Of a DNA stretch of 64,000 nucleotides, positions 62,963-64,000 are shown piece after piece. A program made the position numbers and the translations under genes. Below the pieces are notes generated by a model, which had not been told where the DNA came from, searched no databases, and worked only from the letters and a program-made list of their open reading frames with translations. The stretch comes from Rhodobacter sp. NTK016B (GTDB lineage: Bacteria > Pseudomonadota > Alphaproteobacteria > Rhodobacterales > Rhodobacteraceae). Position 1 is the first letter of the stretch. Each line of letters starts with the position of its first letter. The stretch spans positions 1 to 64,000 of the forward strand of contig NZ_JAFKOK010000008.1 in NCBI RefSeq assembly GCF_017303295.1, written 5' to 3'.

Positions 62963-62993
62963 CTAATAAGGGTTCGCGAACGCCAAAGGTCAA
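62963..62993 (-). promoter_or_regulatory. Possible sodB promoter with GTTCGCGAAC palindrome
   Basis: On the minus strand TTGACC (62988-62993) is followed after 18-19 bases by TTATTA/TATTAG; between them is the 10-base palindrome GTTCGCGAAC (62972-62981), which may be an operator. Promoter match is moderate. Confidence 0.4.
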
Positions 62994-63030
62994 GGCCGCG
63001 CGGGCCCTAATCCGGGACCTAGAGCGAAGA

Positions 63031-63189
63031 TCAGGGCTTGGGATGATCGTCGTAATCGCCGCGCAGGATGCGCTGGCTGTCACCTTCAGGGTCGTCGTAC
63101 TGGCCGCGTTTCAGGGTCCACCAGAAGGCGAAAAGCCCGCCGAGGCCCAGAAACAGCGATACGGGGATCAGCACCGCGAGGATATCCAT
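63031..63189 (-). CDS. ccoS: cbb3-type cytochrome oxidase assembly protein CcoS
   Basis: A 52-residue protein with one N-terminal helix (ILAVLIPVSLFLGLGGLFAF) and the CcoS tail WWTLKRGQYDDPEGD followed by RILRGDYDD. CcoS is needed for cofactor insertion into the cbb3 terminal oxidase. AAGGAA precedes the ATG, and it starts nine bases after the ccoI stop. The order ccoI-ccoS is the standard end of ccoGHIS. Confidence 0.92.
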   Translation of the reverse strand: MDILAVLIPVSLFLGLGGLFAFWWTLKRGQYDDPEGDSQRILRGDYDDHPKP

Positions 63190-63198
63190 GGGGTTTCC

Positions 63199-64000
63199 TT
63201 ATTTCAGCCGCAGCGCGTTCAGCGCCACGGTAATCGACGAAGCCGACATCGCCAGCGCGGCAATGAGCGGCGAGGCAAGCCCGACAAGCGCGATCGGCAC
63301 GGCGATGACGTTGTAGCCGAACGAGATGGTGAAGTTCTCGCGGATCCGCTGAACGGCGCTTTTCGCCACGCGCTGCGCTTCGGGCAGCGGCGCCAGCGAG
63401 GTGCCCAGAAGCACGATATCCGAGGCCACGCGCGCCGCGTCCAGCGCCGAGGCGGGCGAGATCGACACATGCGCGGCGCTGAGCGCCACGGTATCGTTCA
63501 GCCCGTCGCCCACCATCAGCACGCGGTGGCCCTGTTCCTGCATCGCGGTGATCGCGGCGGCCTTGTCTTCGGGCAGCGCCTCGGCCACCCAGTCGTCGAT
63601 ACCCAGCCGCAGGGCAAGGTCGCGCACAGCGCCGGGCACGTCGCCCGAGATCAGCCGCACGCGCTTCCCTTGTGTGCGGAACGCGTCGACCGCTTCCTGT
63701 GCGCCCTCCCGCAGGCGGTCGGCAAAGGCCACCGCCCGTGCCTCGCGCCCCTCAATCGACAGATAGGTGCCGGTCACGTCGAGCGCCTCGGCCCCCGCCC
63801 AGTTCGCGCGGCCCAGCCGCACGCGCAGCCCGTTCCATGCCGCCTGCACGCCGTGGCCGGGGATCTCGGCCAGTTCGGTCAGCATCGCGGGGATCACGCC
63901 CTGCGCGCGCGCGGCCTGCGCCAGCGCCTGTGCCAGCGGGTGGGACGACGCCCCGCCCAGTGCTGCGGCGATTTCCAGCTCTTCGCGGCTCAGATGGTCA
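63199..64000 (-). CDS. ccoI: P1B-type copper ATPase CcoI/FixI, C-terminal part (cut by window)
   Basis: The last 267 or so codons of a P-type ATPase that extends past the right edge. ASSHPLAQALAQAAR carries the HP motif of the nucleotide domain, GDGLNDTVALSAAHVSISP the hinge motif, and the last part two membrane helices with SFGYNVIAVPIALVGLASP. CcoI exports or loads copper for the cbb3 oxidase. The phosphorylation DKTGT site lies outside the window. ccoS follows. Confidence 0.9.
   Translation of the reverse strand, partial: DHLSREELEIAAALGGASSHPLAQALAQAARAQGVIPAMLTELAEIPGHGVQAAWNGLRVRLGRANWAGAEALDVTGTYLSIEGREARAVAFADRLREGAQEAVDAFRTQGKRVRLISGDVPGAVRDLALRLGIDDWVAEALPEDKAAAITAMQEQGHRVLMVGDGLNDTVALSAAHVSISPASALDAARVASDIVLLGTSLAPLPEAQRVAKSAVQRIRENFTISFGYNVIAVPIALVGLASPLIAALAMSASSITVALNALRLK

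Noticed and set aside
1-64000. Insertion sequence, prophage, tRNA or origin of replication
   Set aside because: I looked for transposase or integrase motifs, tRNA cloverleaf ends and DnaA-box clusters and saw none.

Overview
The window is high-G+C (mostly in the mid-to-upper 60s by eye) alphaproteobacterial chromosome, very probably Rhodobacteraceae/Rhodobacterales. The evidence is the petABC (cytochrome bc1) operon, the ccoI-ccoS end of a cbb3 oxidase assembly cluster, an RpoH-type second sigma-32 factor fused by overlap to a ChaN-like gene, an FAD/GcvT fusion dehydrogenase, and several short intergenic repeat families. I see no phage, insertion sequence, CRISPR array or tRNA. It reads as ordinary core chromosome with densely packed operons and a few lineage-specific genes.

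Layout. 1-7.4 kb: end of tuf, then rpsJ-rplC-rplD-rplW, a strong terminator, an insert of three unrelated genes (P-loop kinase, TetR regulator, SDR), then rplB-rpsS-rplV-rpsC-rplP and another strong terminator; the S10 operon is therefore split after L23 and ends at L16. 7.5-13.5 kb: a 2OG-Fe(II) oxygenase-like gene, the translationally coupled coaBC-dut-moeB/thiF set, gpsA and pncB. 13.5-19.6 kb: SDR plus ureohydrolase, an OmpA-like protein, glpK, an SRPBCC-like protein and nudC. 19.8-25.9 kb: cpdB, an FAD/GcvT dehydrogenase, a secreted EF-hand protein and a small membrane protein. 26-29.8 kb: panC-panB and a GSCFA/SGNH pair. 29.9-35.9 kb: chaN, rpoH (RpoHII type), queG, mtgA and three glutathione transferases. 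36.2-39 kb: petABC. 39-43 kb: thiBPQ behind a TPP riboswitch. 43-47.4 kb: ABM, PhzF, Hsp20, trypsin-like protease and an alanine-rich orphan. 47.4-52.4 kb: glycolate oxidase glcDEF with two extra small genes. 52.5-56.3 kb: DUF599, rlmH, rsfS, MscS channel and VOC protein. 56.5-59.1 kb: leuC-hdeD-leuD. 59.3-64 kb: membrane protein, EEP-family protein, host-attachment-like protein with a small partner, sodB, ccoS and ccoI (cut by the window end).

The least expected signal lies between genes. Four copies of a roughly 70-bp element (near 11.1, 27.8, 29.8 and 33.4 kb) share a fixed left part and two hairpins whose stems differ in sequence but still pair; read one way it ends as a terminator, read the other way one copy supplies the Shine-Dalgarno and start codon of queG. 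Two further short families (a GAGTATTT...GAATGAA motif and a GGTGCGTG/CACGCACC hairpin) also recur in intergenic gaps. Other leads are the double TetR operator in front of the SDR gene, a perfect inverted repeat in front of glcD, a membrane-anchored MoeB/ThiF protein, the GSCFA-SGNH pair, and an alanine-rich coiled-coil membrane protein of lower G+C.
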